DNA of 64,000 nucleotides from Brasilonema angustatum HA4187-MV1 (GTDB lineage Bacteria; Cyanobacteriota; Cyanobacteriia; Cyanobacteriales; Nostocaceae): contig JAHHGV010000015.1 of assembly GCA_019359695.1 (NCBI GenBank), positions 101,824 through 165,823 on the forward strand, read 5' to 3'. A program made the position numbers and the translations under genes. Below, one piece after another: positions 9,092-18,751 of the stretch. Each line of letters starts with the position of its first letter. Within the stretch, counting starts at the first letter, position 1. The notes under the pieces were generated by a model. It worked only from the letters and a program-made list of their open reading frames with translations, ran no database searches and was not told the origin of the DNA.

Positions 9092-9901
9092 ATGAAACTC
9101 ACAAATCGTCAACGGAATCTTCTTAAGCACCGCTATATAGTGGGCATGCGAGTAGACATTACCAGTTACCAAGACGCTACACAGAGGATTTTGGACTGGG
9201 CCCAAGCGAGAAAAAGTTGCTACATCTGTGTCGCTAACGTGCACATGACTATGGAAGTTTACGACAATCCTGCATTTGCTAGTGTAGTTAATACTGCTGC
9301 CCTAGTAACACCCGATGGTATGCCCTTAGTTTGGGCTTTGACTGCGCTTGGTGTCAAAAATGCCTCCCGAGTTTACGGTCCTACCCTGACGCTGTACGTA
9401 TGCGAAGCTGCAGCAAAAGCTGGTATACCAATTGGGCTTTATGGTGGAACATCAGAAAGCTTAAGTGCATTTGTAAAATTTTTGCATCAGCGTTTTCCAG
9501 ACCTTCAGATTGCCTGTAAAATTTCCCCACCTTTTCGCCCGTTAACACCCCAAGAAGATGATGCTTACACCCAGCAAATTGTAGAGTCAGGCGCACGAAT
9601 TTTATTTGTGGGCATCGGTTGTCCTAGACAAGAATTGTGGATGGCAGCCCACAAAAACCGGATTCCTGCCGTTACACTCGGTGTCGGTGCCGCCTTCGAT
9701 TTTCATTCAGGCCGTGTTAAGCAAGCCCCTAGCTGGATGCAGAAAAGGGGTATGGAGTGGCTCTTTAGGCTGATCATGGAACCAAAACGTTTATGGAAAC
9801 GTTACTTTAAGCACAATCCACGGTTTTTGCTGTTTTTTGTGATCCAATGGCTAGCAAGCAAGTTCGGCTGGAGACTGTTTGAAACAAATTCCCTAGATTA
9901 A
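9092..9901 (+). CDS. WecG/TagA/CpsF family glycosyltransferase (GT26)
   Basis: Protein of 269 residues with the GT26 hallmarks: VANVHMTMEVYDNP, the PDGMPLVWA motif near residue 73 that carries the proposed catalytic Asp, GLYGGT, ILFVGIGCPRQELWM and GVGAAFDFHSG near residue 205. Members transfer N-acetylmannosaminuronate, N-acetylmannosamine or related sugars onto undecaprenyl-linked acceptors at the membrane. The basic C-terminus (RLWKRYFKHNPRF) is typical for membrane association. The gene follows the terminator and so probably opens a second transcription unit. The exact sugar is not predictable. Confidence 0.9.
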   Translation: MKLTNRQRNLLKHRYIVGMRVDITSYQDATQRILDWAQARKSCYICVANVHMTMEVYDNPAFASVVNTAALVTPDGMPLVWALTALGVKNASRVYGPTLTLYVCEAAAKAGIPIGLYGGTSESLSAFVKFLHQRFPDLQIACKISPPFRPLTPQEDDAYTQQIVESGARILFVGIGCPRQELWMAAHKNRIPAVTLGVGAAFDFHSGRVKQAPSWMQKRGMEWLFRLIMEPKRLWKRYFKHNPRFLLFFVIQWLASKFGWRLFETNSLD

Positions 9902-9979
9902 CTTTTCATGATAGTCATTATGCAGCCTCATTGCAAAACGACGAGATGATAGCACACTTATTAGAAACACACAAAAGCA

Positions 9980-11125
9980 ATGAAACTAGCTTATGTAACC
10001 AGGCATGATGCTACCAACATTAAAGCGTGGTCGGGTACTGTTTACCACATGCTGCAGACGCTGCGCCAACAAGACACTAAGGTTGATTACATCTCTTCTT
10101 TAAAACAGAAAAATGTTTTATTATTTAAAGGAAAGCAACTTGCATACCGTGCCTTCCCTAAAAAGAGATACTTACGAGATAGAGAACCGTTCATTTTGAA
10201 GCATTATGCAAAGCAGGTTGCTAGCAAGTTATCTCACCTGAATTGTGACATTGTATTCAGCGAAGGAACTATTCCCATCTCCTATCTTGATTGCAATCAA
10301 CCAATTGCCTTTTGGACCGATGCCACTTTCGCAGGCATGGTTGATTTTTATCCGCAATTCAGTAATTTGTGCCAAGAAACTATTCAAAGTGGTCATGCAG
10401 CAGAAAGATCTGCTCTCGAACGATGTCAATTAGCAATCTATTCATCAGAATGGGCTGCTAAAACAGCGATTGATAACTATCAAATTGATCCAGCAAAGGT
10501 AAAAATTGTCCCCTTCGGTGCTAACATAGAATCCGAGCAAACTCTTGATGATATTAAAGCACTTATAGATTCAAGACCCTCAAATCAATGTAATCTTGTC
10601 TTCTTAGGTGTTGATTGGTATAGAAAGGGTGGTAATGTTGCTCTTGAAGTGGCCAAAGAATTAAATCAGTCAGGTTTAAGTACAGAGTTGTCAGTTGTAG
10701 GCTGTCTACCTATTGTTGATCAACAGCTACCCAGTTATGTAAAGGTATTTGATTTTATTAGCAAATCTACTGTGGAGGGTAGAAAGCAGCTTGATTCACT
10801 CTTATCTACTGCACATTTCCTCATTGTGCCTTCTAAAGCAGAGTGCTTTGGAGTAGTGTTTTGTGAAGCAAACTCCTTTGGTGTTCCTTGTCTTGCAACG
10901 AATGTTGGTGGAATTGGAACAATTATCAAAGATAATGTGAACGGTAAAACCTTTTCCAAAGAAGCCAGCATTAAAGAATATTGTGACTACATTTCTGATT
11001 TATTTATTGAGTACTCAAGGTACAAACAACTAGCATTATCCTCATTTCATGAATATCAGTCTCGTCTTAACTGGTCAGTGGCTGGTAAAACTGTGAAAAC
11101 GTTGTTAGCAGAGTTAATGTACTAA
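9980..11125 (+). CDS. Family 4 glycosyltransferase
   Basis: GT-B transferase of 381 residues. The N-terminal domain begins MKLAYVTRHDATNIKAWSGT and includes FWTDATFAGMVDFYPQF. The donor domain has LVFLGVDWYRKGG followed by PSKAECFGVVFCEANSFGVPCLA, the E-x7-E donor-binding element. It is 78 bases after the GT26 gene and 12 bases before the GH10 gene, so all three are probably cotranscribed. It should add a sugar to the repeat unit on the cytoplasmic side; substrate unknown. Confidence 0.86.
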   Translation: MKLAYVTRHDATNIKAWSGTVYHMLQTLRQQDTKVDYISSLKQKNVLLFKGKQLAYRAFPKKRYLRDREPFILKHYAKQVASKLSHLNCDIVFSEGTIPISYLDCNQPIAFWTDATFAGMVDFYPQFSNLCQETIQSGHAAERSALERCQLAIYSSEWAAKTAIDNYQIDPAKVKIVPFGANIESEQTLDDIKALIDSRPSNQCNLVFLGVDWYRKGGNVALEVAKELNQSGLSTELSVVGCLPIVDQQLPSYVKVFDFISKSTVEGRKQLDSLLSTAHFLIVPSKAECFGVVFCEANSFGVPCLATNVGGIGTIIKDNVNGKTFSKEASIKEYCDYISDLFIEYSRYKQLALSSFHEYQSRLNWSVAGKTVKTLLAELMY

Positions 11126-11137
11126 CAATTAATCAAA

Positions 11138-12304
11138 ATGCGATTTTTGATCAAACGGCGTGAACTTCTACTAGGATTAGGAACTTTAGCAAGCACGGTT
11201 CCTTTTGCTTGTGCCAATAGATTCAAGAACTACAATCAAGTTAAAGCTCTATATAACCCAAAGAGACGTTTTTCTGTGGTCGGTAATACCTCTTTACGCA
11301 AACGGGCTGCTCTTAAAGGATTAATCTATGGAGCATTTCCGTCTTTCGGTTACGAAAATTTATCCAAGAATAAGCAATTACAGTCTGCTTTCATTCGGGA
11401 GTGTGGTCTTCTAGTAGGGGGGTTTTATTGGGGTGTAACTCGCCCTAGTATCAATAATTTCAACTTTCATGATACTGATTCTTTTGCCCAATTTGCGTCT
11501 GAACATGGGATGCTTTTCCGGGGACATCCTTTAGTTTGGCATCAAGTCATTCCTGATTGGTTAACTAGTAAATTTCAAGACCACAAAACGACTTCTAAAG
11601 AAATTGAGAACATTCTAACAAACCATGTTTCAACAATTGTTAAACGGTATGCTGGACGAATTCACTCATGGGATGTGGTAAACGAGGCAATTGAGCCGAA
11701 ACACGGACGACCTGATGGTTTACAAAACACACCTTGGCTAAAGTTTTTGGGTCCAGATTATATCGACATTGCCTTTCGCACTGCTAGAGATGCTGATCCC
11801 AAGGCGCTGTTGGTATATAACGATGCTTTATTGGATCATGATATACCCGAGCATGAAGCAAGAAGAATTGCTACACTGAAATTACTAGAAACTTTGAAGT
11901 CTAAAGGTACACCTGTTCAAGCCTTAGGCATACAAGCTCACTTGTTCGCAGATAAACCATTCAATCCAAAAAAGCTGAGAGCTTTTCTACGTGATGTTGC
12001 CAGTCTTGGTCTAAAAATTCTGATTACTGAGCTAGATGTAGCAGACAATGACTTGCCTAAAGATATAGATGTCCGCGATCGCATTGTTGCAAGTGTCTAC
12101 GAAGACTATCTTTCTGTTGTTCTAAATGAACCTGCTGTCATTGCAGTCATAACTTGGGGATTTACTGATAGCGACACATGGCTTTCGAGGTTTCCCCGCT
12201 CAGATAGAGCGCCATTACGACCTTTACCTTTCGATTTCAATATGAAACCTAAATTGGCATGGAATGCTATGGCAAGAGCCTTTGACAAAGCTCCAAAGCG
12301 TTAA
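11138..12304 (+). CDS. GH10 endo-beta-1,4-xylanase-like glycoside hydrolase
   Basis: Family 10 glycoside hydrolase, a TIM-barrel that cleaves beta-1,4 linkages by a retaining mechanism. All core motifs are present: GHPLVWH, WDVVNEAIEP (acid/base Glu near residue 183) and ITELDVAD (nucleophile Glu near residue 295). The N-terminus, RRELLLGLGTLASTVPFAC, has a twin arginine followed by a hydrophobic run and a Cys, so export by Tat or as a lipoprotein is likely. Embedded in an exopolysaccharide cluster 12 bases behind a GT4 gene, it more plausibly trims, releases or edits the cell's own polymer than digests plant xylan. That role is inference. Confidence 0.9.
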   Translation: MRFLIKRRELLLGLGTLASTVPFACANRFKNYNQVKALYNPKRRFSVVGNTSLRKRAALKGLIYGAFPSFGYENLSKNKQLQSAFIRECGLLVGGFYWGVTRPSINNFNFHDTDSFAQFASEHGMLFRGHPLVWHQVIPDWLTSKFQDHKTTSKEIENILTNHVSTIVKRYAGRIHSWDVVNEAIEPKHGRPDGLQNTPWLKFLGPDYIDIAFRTARDADPKALLVYNDALLDHDIPEHEARRIATLKLLETLKSKGTPVQALGIQAHLFADKPFNPKKLRAFLRDVASLGLKILITELDVADNDLPKDIDVRDRIVASVYEDYLSVVLNEPAVIAVITWGFTDSDTWLSRFPRSDRAPLRPLPFDFNMKPKLAWNAMARAFDKAPKR

Positions 12305-12438
12305 TTTCAATTCCCGATCAAATTAATTAAGAATAACTCTTGCCTTTAACGGTAAGACCCTATGGTTGCATACACCAAATGTATTCGACTCGAATAAAAA
12401 TCGCCATAACGGCACAAATATAAGGAGGGATACGAATT

Positions 12439-13866
12439 GTGGCTTCCAGAAGTGAATCAAAAGTAAATTTCAAACCCGATATACGTTCACCCAAAGGTAC
12501 AAAGATACAGAGAGGATTAGCTATCCGATTTTGGCGGGTCTTAATACTTATCTTTTTGGATGTTATTTCCCTAATCCTTGCATGGAAGTTGTCAGTATCT
12601 TTTGGGATTCAACTAAAATCTCTTTGGACACAACAAATATCTCAACTACCGCTAGTTTTAACAATTGAGATAGGAATTATTGCAGGTAAAGGACTCTATA
12701 AAGCAGGCATAAATCGTCGTAACTATTATAAGCTGATTAAAGCAGTATCTTTGTCACAAATATTCCTCTTGGTGATTGATATTTTCTACGAATCAGAGAG
12801 TTATTTTTCTCGTTCCTTTTTTCTACTATTGTGGTTTTTCTCTGTAGCCTTTATCTGTCTCGGGCGTTGTATCTTTGATGTTACCACTACACTTCTTCGC
12901 AACAAAGGAGCAATTTGTTATCCCGTTTTTCTGATTTCAGAGACAGAAGAGCAAGAGAGTCATCTTAAGTTAATACAACATGAAAAATGCTATATTGTAC
13001 AGGGAACTTCTAACTCTAAGTGTCTCGACAGGCCTAACAGAGAACAAACCTTGAAATATCTTCGCAATCAAGGAATAGTAGAGGTTTTTGTTTCTTGGAA
13101 TGCAATTAAAAATCGTCTGTTTATTTGCTGGCATTTTTACACAGCTGGTATTACCCTGAGAATACTCCCTACACAAGCCACAGCTTTCCATCCTAAATCC
13201 GTATTATGGGTCATAGGTGGAGTCCCTTGTATGAGTATTCCAGCACCCATTATTGCAGGCACTGATTTTTGGGTAAAGCGGTCTTTTGACCTTTGTTGTT
13301 CCATTATTTTGTTACTAATACTCTCACCTGTTTTTGCGTTAATTGCTCTGGTGATTAAGCTCGATTCTCCAGGACCAATCTTGTTCAGGCAGGATCGAAT
13401 TGGTCTACATTGTAAGAAGTTTCAAATTTGTAAGTTCCGCACAATGATAACCGATGCGGAAAAGATGCAAAAAGCCTTAGAAACAAACAATGAAATCAAA
13501 GATGGTGTCTTGTTTAAGATGAAGGATGACCCTCGGATCACAAAAGTTGGTAAATTTCTGCGCCGTTATAGTCTAGATGAATTGCCCCAACTTTTTAATG
13601 TTTTACTCGGACAAATGAGTTTGGTTGGTCCGCGTCCTCTTCCTCTAAGAGATGTAGAAAAATTCAAAACAGGACACTATATCCGTCAAGAAGTGTTGCC
13701 CGGTATTACTGGATGGTGGCAAATTTCTGGACGTTCCAATATCGATAACTTTGAAGACGCAGTCAAGTTAGATCTATCTTACATTGAAAATTGGTCAATC
13801 TGGCTAGATGTGAAAATTTTGTTCAAAACTGTTCAAGTTGTTCTGAACAAAACAGGTGCTTATTAA
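12439..13866 (+). CDS. Polyprenyl-phosphate sugar phosphotransferase (initiating enzyme)
   Basis: Protein of 475 residues that should attach the first sugar-1-phosphate to undecaprenyl phosphate, starting exopolysaccharide repeat-unit synthesis. About four N-terminal membrane helices lead to a divergent middle domain. The C-terminal bacterial sugar transferase domain (from about residue 275) has [46 protein letters not shown] and [13 protein letters not shown]. The start is GTG, preceded by a strong AAGGAGGG site. It ends the plus-strand polysaccharide cluster and is followed by hairpins between convergent genes. Confidence 0.92.
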   Translation: MASRSESKVNFKPDIRSPKGTKIQRGLAIRFWRVLILIFLDVISLILAWKLSVSFGIQLKSLWTQQISQLPLVLTIEIGIIAGKGLYKAGINRRNYYKLIKAVSLSQIFLLVIDIFYESESYFSRSFFLLLWFFSVAFICLGRCIFDVTTTLLRNKGAICYPVFLISETEEQESHLKLIQHEKCYIVQGTSNSKCLDRPNREQTLKYLRNQGIVEVFVSWNAIKNRLFICWHFYTAGITLRILPTQATAFHPKSVLWVIGGVPCMSIPAPIIAGTDFWVKRSFDLCCSIILLLILSPVFALIALVIKLDSPGPILFRQDRIGLHCKKFQICKFRTMITDAEKMQKALETNNEIKDGVLFKMKDDPRITKVGKFLRRYSLDELPQLFNVLLGQMSLVGPRPLPLRDVEKFKTGHYIRQEVLPGITGWWQISGRSNIDNFEDAVKLDLSYIENWSIWLDVKILFKTVQVVLNKTGAY

Positions 13867-13932
13867 ATTGGCAAATAAAATGCAGAAGTTTTATCCACCT
13901 GCTTCTTAACTTTTTTTATCATTTTTGAAGGT

Positions 13933-14073
13933 TGAGCCTGTCAAAGTAGAGATTTTCTATTCTAGATTTCTGCTCTTTCTCAGGCTCAGATTACAATTTG
14001 TAAAAACTAGTTAAGCGACTGAAGTGATTGAATTATTGCTCTTGAACCCGAATATTTTCACTCAGTCGCTAAA
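13933..14073. terminator. Two inverted repeats between convergent genes
   Basis: Two separate hairpins lie between the sugar transferase gene and the opposing gene. The first pairs TGAGCCTG (13933-13940) with CAGGCTCA (13981-13988). The second pairs AAGCGACTGAAGTGA (from 14013) with TCACTCAGTCGCT (14058-14070). Neither has a strong T-run, so factor-independent termination is uncertain, but the position suits a bidirectional transcription barrier. Confidence 0.45.
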
Positions 14074-14131
14074 TTAAAGGTTTGATTTTCTCTGTGTTAG
14101 TCCTAGTTATGGGCAACTGGACAAATATGAT

Positions 14132-15484
14132 CTATCTGTAGGCGACTTGTGGACCAGCCCAGACGTCTGTTATCCTTTGACCATAAATAACTGGCTGCTC
14201 TGTAGTTGTAGCAGCTGTAGTTTTGCCATCGTAAGCAACTGTCATCAAGGGCCATTGTTCTTCACCCAATTCGCCGGCACGAAATACCACTTGGTCAGGG
14301 TGAGTTTTACTCCAACCTAACAACACAGCTATGTCGTGTTTGTATTGTTCTTGTGAAGGAGTGACATTCTCAGAGCGATTTTGTTCCCGATCCCATATGA
14401 CTGCATAATCTGTGACATCAGAAGTGTTCATCGCTCCTTCAAACTTGCGTGCTAAAAAGCGATCGCCTTTTTGTGACCAGCTAACAGGAACCAATACCGC
14501 AATAGTTCCTTGTGAATCACTTGGTGAAGAAACCTGAACCTTTAATAGGGGATCGTTAATGGGAGCAGTTGAGCTAACCACTCGCAAGTTCTTAGTTTGC
14601 CTATCTTCTACAAATAGAACGCTAGTCACGCGGCTATTGTACATTTGTGGTTTGACTTCCAGTTGTACCCGGCTGTACATAGCATATCTACCATCTGCAG
14701 AAATAACAGGCATACTGCGGTAGTAACGCACTCCAGCAACACCTCTAGAACTAATAGCATCTTGAGTCGCCTGTATCCAAGTCCAAGGAATAGGATGAGG
14801 ACTTCCTATAGGATCTTGCTGTGCGCCTTGAGCTTGTTCTCCTGGTTGTTCTACAACAGGCACTGCTGTTGACTTTTGTTGTCCTTTTTTGAAAGGGTCA
14901 ATCTTAACTGTTTCCAATGTTTTAGCAGCAAGCACTTCCCCAGATGCAGACACATTGTTTGTTGCCAACGCTATAACTTTAGAGGCTTTCAATCGTTGCA
15001 CTAAATTGTGTTGACTAGCTGCCATCTCGTTTGATGCCGACTCAGATTCTTTTGGTGGTGACGCTAGATCAACTAGTACCAATGAATTATTATCGGGCTT
15101 CTCAACTGATCCAGAACTATCTTTTACTGTTAAAGTATCAATCTGATTTGTTTGTTCATCTATTATTTGTGTTTGCGGTTGAGAAACCGCACCTACAGAC
15201 TTTGCTATAGAGTCAGATTTTTCTGTAAAGGAGTTGATTGGCGCTGCTTTTGGTACTGAAATGAAGTTAGCTTGATCAACTGCAGCCGTTGCCTTTAACA
15301 GGGAGTGAACCGCTACAGAGTCTGGCTGTGTTGTTACAGAAGGAACTTTAGCGACTTGTATTTGTTGTGCCGAAGTCATGTGTTCTGATGCTGCAGTCAA
15401 GGGCGCGATCAGCATCACAAAAATGAGGTACTTAACGAATGGTTGCGCACGGAACCATCCAGACAGCATAAGGTGTTTAAGCAT
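14132..15484 (-). CDS. Exported cyanobacterial protein of unknown function
   Basis: Not recognised as a named family. I use the inner ATG (giving MLKHLMLSGWFRAQ) because AGGAAG lies just upstream, rather than an ATG 21 codons earlier. A hydrophobic segment near residues 15-32 looks like a signal peptide or anchor. Residues of about 40-220 are Ser/Thr/Val/Gln-rich and probably disordered. The C-terminal 220 residues look globular, with alternating beta-rich stretches (GRYAMYSRVQLEVKP, AVLVPVSWSQKGDRFLARKF, AVIWDREQNRSENV, LLGWSKTHPDQVVFRAGELG), possibly a propeller-like fold. Convergent to the exopolysaccharide cluster; no functional link is evident. Confidence 0.65.
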   Translation of the reverse strand: MLKHLMLSGWFRAQPFVKYLIFVMLIAPLTAASEHMTSAQQIQVAKVPSVTTQPDSVAVHSLLKATAAVDQANFISVPKAAPINSFTEKSDSIAKSVGAVSQPQTQIIDEQTNQIDTLTVKDSSGSVEKPDNNSLVLVDLASPPKESESASNEMAASQHNLVQRLKASKVIALATNNVSASGEVLAAKTLETVKIDPFKKGQQKSTAVPVVEQPGEQAQGAQQDPIGSPHPIPWTWIQATQDAISSRGVAGVRYYRSMPVISADGRYAMYSRVQLEVKPQMYNSRVTSVLFVEDRQTKNLRVVSSTAPINDPLLKVQVSSPSDSQGTIAVLVPVSWSQKGDRFLARKFEGAMNTSDVTDYAVIWDREQNRSENVTPSQEQYKHDIAVLLGWSKTHPDQVVFRAGELGEEQWPLMTVAYDGKTTAATTTEQPVIYGQRITDVWAGPQVAYR

Positions 15485-16482
15485 TTGTTGACTTCCTAGA
15501 GGGCGGTTGCTGTGTGAGGAGCAGACAGGGATGCAGCAATAGAGCAAGCTATCATTATATGTATAACAAGGAACTAGCAGTTTTAACGATATAGTTTACT
15601 CAAATTTCGCATACTTTTACAAAACTGAGTCATTAGTAGTACCCGTTCTGCCTACAGGATTTTTCGGAACGGTAGTAAACCAAAAAATTGGAAACCATCA
15701 CTCAGGCGGATCTTAAGAGGTTTAACAAAACCAACAAATTAGGACGACTGATAAACCCGCTCCGTAAATCGCTTGTACAACATCTTAGAGAATTCCCCAA
15801 TATTTTTGGGGTAGGGATACACAAATGTTAATTGACCCATTAAAGCATAAAGGGTGATCGCAAAAATGATCGAAGATGAAAAGAATACAACGCTTGATGA
15901 ATTATCTAGGACTTACGCATTGTCAAAAAATTGATTATGTGGATTGAGTCAAATCTTCGGTTTGAACTTTTTTTAAGAGGCATGATTTCGGCTTAATGAG
16001 AATTGTCATTTCCAACATATATATGAAATATGAGGATTTTGTGAGGATTTTGTAAATTCTTTTAAAGAAAAACGTCATTAAGGTTGTACTTTAGTTAATC
16101 CACATTATTTTCTCTTAGGACTTACGCATGAAAACGAGAAATAAGCGGGTTTGGGCAAGGGTATAGGGGTATAGGGAAGCCACGGGTGTAGGTGTTTCAA
16201 ACCCTTACACCCCTAAACCCTTACCCCCTTACACCCTCCCAAACTGCTGGATCTCGTTGCGTAAGTTCTGTCTGTTTGTACAGTGCGTAAGTCCTATTAT
16301 CTTAACAACTCTAGGAAAAAACAGGATATCAAGTCAGTTGGAGTACGATATAACGCAGTGGCTCCTAATGAAGGGCAGGTGACGCGCTTGTGTTTTAAGT
16401 CGGCAAAGCGTTTCCCTTCGCACATGTCCAGTAGCCTGACCGAACCCGTTTTCGAGCACTGCCTCCTAATAACTGATTACTG
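15485..16482. other. 1-kb gene-free region with repeats
   Basis: No convincing gene lies between the divergent exported-protein gene and fmt. Visible items are a short hairpin CCCCAATATTTTTGGGG at 15795-15811, an isolated copy of TAGGACTTACGCA at 15907-15919, duplicated GAGGATTTTGT near 16032, and the foldback element annotated separately. A 66-codon open frame just before fmt has no family resemblance and starts inside the repeat. Confidence 0.6.
16116..16296. mobile_element. Foldback MITE-like element with ACTTACGCA ends
   Basis: A 181-bp element starts with TAGGACTTACGCA and ends with its complement TGCGTAAGTCCTA. The interior also folds back: a G-rich arm (GCGGGTTTGGGCAAGGGT) faces a C-rich arm (ACACCCTCCCAAACTGC), and an extra inner copy GCGTAAGTTCT lies just before the right end. 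The same terminal sequence bounds another element at 18049-18149. It has no coding capacity, fitting a non-autonomous element. Confidence 0.65.
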
Positions 16483-17487
16483 ATGAAAATCGTATTCTTT
16501 GGCACTCCTAGTTTTGCTGTACCAACTCTGGAAAAACTACTGAATCATCCAGAATTTGATGTCTTGGCAGTTGTAACACAGCCTGATAAACGTCGGGGAC
16601 GTGGAAATCAACTGATACCCTCACCAGTAAAAGCTGTCGCCACCTCTGCTAATGTCCCTGTATGGCAACCTCAGCGGGTGAAAAAAGACATTGAAACTTT
16701 AACGAAACTCAAAGACTCAGACGCTGATGTGTTTGTCGTCGTTGCCTATGGGCAAATTCTCTCTCAAGAAATTTTAGATATGCCTAAATTGGGTTGTGTT
16801 AATGTGCATGGCTCAATTTTACCTAAGTATCGAGGTGCTGCTCCGATTCAGTGGTGTTTGTATAACAGCGAGATTGCAACCGGTATCACAACAATGTTAA
16901 TGGATGCAGGAATGGATACTGGTGCAATGCTTCTCAAAGCCACAACACCGATAGAATTACTAGATAATGCTCATAATTTGGCAGAAAAACTTGCGGTTTT
17001 GGGTGCAGATTTGTTGGTAGAGACTTTGTGCAAGCTGGAACACCAGGAAATTCAGCCAATTCCTCAAGATAATTCTCAAGCGACTTATGCGCCTTTGATT
17101 AAGAAAGAGGATTATCAATTAGATTGGTCAAAGAGCGCTATACAATTACACAATCAAATCAGAGGGTTTTTTCCAGACTGTATCACTACCTTCCGCAACC
17201 AACCACTGAAAATTACTGCCACTGCTCCCCTTGATGATGCTGATGGTTATGAACTACCAGCAGATCTCCAAGACATAATGCATCAATTACCTAATTTGTC
17301 AACTGTATCGGGTAGTCCAGGGGAAGTTGTAAGCATCATCAAGGGGATGGGAGCAATTGTCCAAACTGGAAAGGGTTTATTGCTCTTGCGAGAAGTTCAA
17401 AGTGCAGGCAAACGTCCCCAGTCAGGATGGGATTTTGTTAATGGTTCGCGTTTAGCTGTGACAGAGGTATTTGGGAATGCTGAGTGA
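16483..17487 (+). CDS. fmt: Methionyl-tRNA formyltransferase
   Basis: Transfers the formyl group of 10-formyltetrahydrofolate to the methionine of initiator tRNA. At 334 residues it has the normal length. The N-terminal domain begins [20 protein letters not shown]. The folate/catalytic region [18 protein letters not shown] holds the conserved Asn and His, with the catalytic Asp in [18 protein letters not shown] is the tRNA-contacting loop, and the C-terminal beta-barrel ends [10 protein letters not shown]. The partner deformylase gene (def) is about 17 kb away in this window. Confidence 0.96.
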   Translation: MKIVFFGTPSFAVPTLEKLLNHPEFDVLAVVTQPDKRRGRGNQLIPSPVKAVATSANVPVWQPQRVKKDIETLTKLKDSDADVFVVVAYGQILSQEILDMPKLGCVNVHGSILPKYRGAAPIQWCLYNSEIATGITTMLMDAGMDTGAMLLKATTPIELLDNAHNLAEKLAVLGADLLVETLCKLEHQEIQPIPQDNSQATYAPLIKKEDYQLDWSKSAIQLHNQIRGFFPDCITTFRNQPLKITATAPLDDADGYELPADLQDIMHQLPNLSTVSGSPGEVVSIIKGMGAIVQTGKGLLLLREVQSAGKRPQSGWDFVNGSRLAVTEVFGNAE

Positions 17488-17533
17488 TGAGTGATGAGTG
17501 ATTGTTTCCAAATTTCCTTTATTTTTCTCAGCA

Positions 17534-17887
17534 CTAAGCACTCTCGTAGTAGCGGCATGTTTCACATGGTCCATCTGGGTTAACCGCACAGCGCATGATT
17601 TCTGAACAAGCATTGTAGCGGCAGGTGGCATCGCCGATCACCCAGCGTCCTGCTACAAGACTTTTTTCACTTGGTCTTATAGCGGACTGTACGTATAAAG
17701 CAATTTTTTGCAAACGATAGCGCCCTGCCTTGAATTGATAACGGTGGCGGCGCTCTAAAACTGCATATGTTTTGCCTTCAAAGTCAAGATAATTTCCAGG
17801 TTGTGGTGCCCAATCAAGTTTCATACTCCCGAGGGACTGACGCGAATGCGTCAGAATCACCTCAGTTGGTAGAGAATCTGGTTCCAT
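17534..17887 (-). CDS. Conserved cyanobacterial protein (DUF6464-like)
   Basis: A 117-residue protein I recognise only as a conserved cyanobacterial family, probably the one named DUF6464. The first half is basic and beta-rich (GNYLDFEGKTYAVLERRHRYQFKAGRYRLQKIALYV). The C-terminus has six cysteines in pairs (DATCRYNACSEIMRCAVNPDGPCETCRYYE), a pattern suggesting metal or Fe-S binding or disulphides. Convergent with fmt, 46 bases apart. Function unknown. Confidence 0.75.
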   Translation of the reverse strand: MEPDSLPTEVILTHSRQSLGSMKLDWAPQPGNYLDFEGKTYAVLERRHRYQFKAGRYRLQKIALYVQSAIRPSEKSLVAGRWVIGDATCRYNACSEIMRCAVNPDGPCETCRYYESA

Positions 17888-18048
17888 AAGCTTTGTGTAA
17901 TGTGATTTACATTAATAGGATGTTAACGCACCTGCCTGTGTTGACTTGGATAGTTTATGCTATTGTTAACTATTTGCTAATATTTTTTAAAACACTCACA
18001 CATAGAAGCTGTGAGATTCATGCATAGAAGCGTATGGGCTTATTAAAC

Positions 18049-18149
18049 AGGACTTACGCAAACAAACCCGGTTCATACCAAAAATCCTATGTTTCGCAAG
18101 CAAATACGAACGGAGAAATCGGTTTGGTGGCAAATGGTGCGTAAGTCCT
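18049..18149. mobile_element. Second MITE-like element with ACTTACGCA ends
   Basis: About 101 bp bounded by AGGACTTACGCA and TGCGTAAGTCCT, the same ends as the element upstream of fmt. Inner parts partly complement each other (AAACAAACCCGG against ATCGGTTTGGTGG), giving an imperfect foldback. It sits in the 393-base gap between divergent small genes. The rest of that gap is AT-rich with no gene seen. Confidence 0.65.
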
Positions 18150-18280
18150 ATTAAAAACTCAACTCCCTTCTTTTCTCAGGAGGGGAGATGTCAAACCATG
18201 AAGTAAGATTTTACTAGCTCATGTTTTCTCATGTTTTAGCAGTTTGAGATTCCAAGCTAAAAAGTATTCAAAGTTACAAA

Positions 18281-18685
18281 ATGCCTCGTATTGATTCTCA
18301 AAACCAGAAAACCTTTACTTATTCTCGCAGCACCCTAGAACGAGCCGAACGAGCCTTAGTGTGTTCTCCCTTCAATCCTTGCTTGTTTGAAACAATGCGC
18401 TCTCGTCGAGTAGCATTAAGTGAAATGACTGCTAGTGCTGGTGTGCAAAATGGCTACACTAAACATTCTATCTCCGAGTTAGTAGCAGATAATGCACTTG
18501 TGTGGCTGATCCAAGTGGGTGTTCTGCGGCGCGAAGTAGATGGTCAAGGAATTACAGATAGTTTTCGCCTCACTCCTGTTGGTCGTCAGATAGTAGAACA
18601 ATTTCAAACAAAATCTTGGCGGGCTCCTACATTGAGTGATAACCTATACAATGCTGTTATTCGTTGGTTTAGGTTACCCTTTTAG
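18281..18685 (+). CDS. Conserved cyanobacterial protein (Npun_F0494 family)
   Basis: A 134-residue basic protein that I match from memory to the cyanobacterial 'Npun_F0494 family'. It looks helical, with TYSRSTLERAERALVCSPFNPC near the start and a possible winged-helix-like middle (NALVWLIQVGVLRREVDGQGITDSFRLTPVGRQIVEQF), where the last segment resembles a wHTH wing. A regulatory or DNA-binding role is only a guess. It lies 66 bases upstream of cobQ on the same strand. Confidence 0.72.
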   Translation: MPRIDSQNQKTFTYSRSTLERAERALVCSPFNPCLFETMRSRRVALSEMTASAGVQNGYTKHSISELVADNALVWLIQVGVLRREVDGQGITDSFRLTPVGRQIVEQFQTKSWRAPTLSDNLYNAVIRWFRLPF

Positions 18686-18751
18686 AATTAAGAGTATATA
18701 GCGGTTCTCATTTATATACCGAATTAAGCGGGGGTCTCCTGGAGGTTTGAA

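Noticed and set aside
15993..16010. Fur-box-like TTAATGAGAATTGTCATT
   Set aside because: Resembles a Fur site but lies almost 500 bases from any start, with a MITE between it and fmt; similarity is probably chance.
16283..16483. 66-codon open frame before fmt
   Set aside because: It starts inside the MITE-like element, has no family resemblance, and ends at the fmt start.
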